From Ceratothoa steindachneri (Eukaryota; Arthropoda; Malacostraca; Isopoda; Cymothoidae), in assembly GCA_963969495.1 (NCBI GenBank), contig OZ018331.1:147852387-147916386 (forward strand): DNA of 64,000 nucleotides, given 5' to 3'. Shown here in pieces: positions 62,840-64,000 of this stretch. The position numbers and the translations under genes were made by a program. Within the stretch, counting starts at the first letter, position 1; each line of letters opens with the position of its first letter. The notes beneath the pieces were generated by a model. That model saw nothing but the letters and a program-made list of their open reading frames with translations, ran no database searches and had not been told where the DNA came from.

Positions 62840-64000
62840 TATAACTTCACCTTTCAATTTCATTGCATTGGCCCCAAACGTTCATTTCTGCGCAGTGGCA
62901 TCTGTTTGGCAGCTTCAAAAGTGCCTCTGTGAATTCCCAAGCCTTAAAAGCTCTCCATAGACCAAGACCCAGAAACCTACGATTTTCGCGGACCCACTGT
63001 ACTATGCGCCTACCAGGCTCAAGGTGACCCGAATACCACCCACTGCGGTGTACACGGTATTGGATCGCGTACACGTGCGTTTATTATGCACAGCGACATT
63101 TCTAGAGGACCATTGTAGATGTGACCCAAGTTCAGATGTAGGTGGTGTGCACACGCAGATGCGTGTGTGTATATCCAGGAAAAGAGACTTACCAGGAATG
63201 TCTGAGTGTTTACAGTAGAGATGTACGAGCTGGAAAAAGGTGAAGGTCAGACTGCTGATCTGAAAACGAAAGATAGAATTAGCAAAGAAGGATAGATCCA
63301 GGCTCTCTTCCACACACTAAGAGCTAAATATCTCCAACACACGGAACTACATTCTTAATGCAACACCCGCCTCCTCCCTTATCTTCACTAAGCCTCGTCA
63401 AGGAAGGAAAAATGTCCTTCCTATATCGGAAGAAATGGGCGTGTTTAGTCAATTTTAGGATTGATAATCCTTATTTTAGGATCACAATTTTGGATGTTAG
63501 GATGACCGAATATACTGGTACCTTTTCATGGTGTGTCAGTCGCTCCCATATCGGAATTGCCGAGGCGATGGCTTGATTAAAAAGGGCAAATATAAAAAAA
63601 AATTTAACACAAATCATTTTTTTTAAAACAGTGCCCAAGGGAAATCTTCAGAGCCAAAATACAGATCTGGGTAAGGATGGTCTACTATCGTCTATGTAGT
63701 TAGAAACACCGTTGAACTATCGTGCAGAGTTAAAAAAAGAAGCACTGTTTTCTGGTTCCAGTTATATTAGTTGCCACAGGATCGCCTTCGCTCGTGTATA
63801 AGACTGGACGTCAACTGACTGTGGGAAATCCATTTCCGAAGACGTCTTTTAAGAGCGTTTTTGGCTGCTTATGCGACGTTGCCATGTTTCTGATGGCCTT
63901 GCCATGACGTCATCGTGCAGACAAATCCTAATTTGTCACTTCCACATTCCTAGTGGCCACCGGACATTGGGGAATTCGCAATAAATGTTGTTGAACTTAC
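62840..64000. other. No recognised gene
   Basis: Several ORFs of 60-100 codons on both strands (62847-63313 minus, 63024-63218 plus) overlap each other and lack family motifs. Upstream exons of the host gene could be in this region, but no acceptor-donor pair in the right phase was found. Confidence 0.35.

Noticed and set aside
62847..63313. Possible upstream exons of the host gene on the minus strand
   Set aside because: The apparent donor after the ORF at 63074-62847 leaves the wrong phase for the exon starting at 58145, and no family motif supports it.
1..64000. CRISPR arrays, tRNA or rRNA genes, bacterial operons
   Set aside because: None was seen; tandem repeats here have no spacer-repeat structure of the CRISPR type, and all recognised proteins are eukaryotic or transposon-derived.

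Overview
This is a eukaryotic, AT-rich, repeat-dominated window. The closest fit is an arthropod genome, but the species cannot be told from the sequence. The evidence is spliceosomal GT-AG introns, four mariner-type DNA transposons plus one remnant, several clades of non-LTR retrotransposons (LINEs), Gypsy-type LTR retrotransposons and many minisatellites. I see no bacterial operon, rRNA, tRNA or CRISPR array. Most of the DNA is transposable-element sequence of different ages, some of it nested. Only one locus looks like an ordinary host gene: two phase-compatible exons on the minus strand at 58145-57948 and 56486-56002.

Layout. 1-300: BED zinc-finger (hAT-like) remnant. 1174-8431: a decayed Gypsy element, here called copy A. 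Its capsid-coding segment is amplified into five 473-bp tandem units alternating A-B-A-B-A, its protease region is broken by a ~3.0-kb antisense RT-RNase H element (about 4224-7235), and it then continues directly into integrase. 10600-14652: an uncharacterised multicopy invertebrate gene, pseudogenised and split by two mariner insertions (11538-12473 and 13093-14390). 14940-15790: RTE-type LINE remnant (minus). 15810-17110: third mariner-type element. 18571-22970 (minus) and about 24000-29373 (plus): two related Jockey-like LINEs in divergent orientation, each ending in a (TA)n tail; the plus copy has both ORFs open. 29484-32940: a third, decayed LINE (plus). About 33560-34490: fourth mariner-type relic. 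35080-37390: RNase H-encoding LINE relic (plus). 37683-38158: 128-bp tandem repeat. 41119-47073: a complete LTR insertion (copy B) of the same family as copy A, with a 5-bp target duplication (ATACC), nearly identical 1.54-kb LTRs and large internal deletions. 47210-48276: DD41D-type mariner relic. About 48300-54700: long I-like LINE relic on minus. 54800-64000: the host-gene exons, several minisatellites, and a large imperfect inverted repeat at 62212-62832.

How the parts relate. Copies A and B are complementary deletion derivatives. A keeps capsid, zinc knuckle, a damaged protease and integrase. B keeps LTRs, primer sites, zinc knuckle, an intact protease DTG, the RT thumb and RNase H. In A the protease spacer runs straight into integrase, and in B the ORF ends with RNase H. 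This suggests a PR-IN-RT-RH order (Gmr1-like) and a SCAN-like capsid. B is young but cannot encode its own RT palm or integrase, so it was probably moved in trans. The intact Jockey-like LINE is the only element here that looks potentially autonomous.
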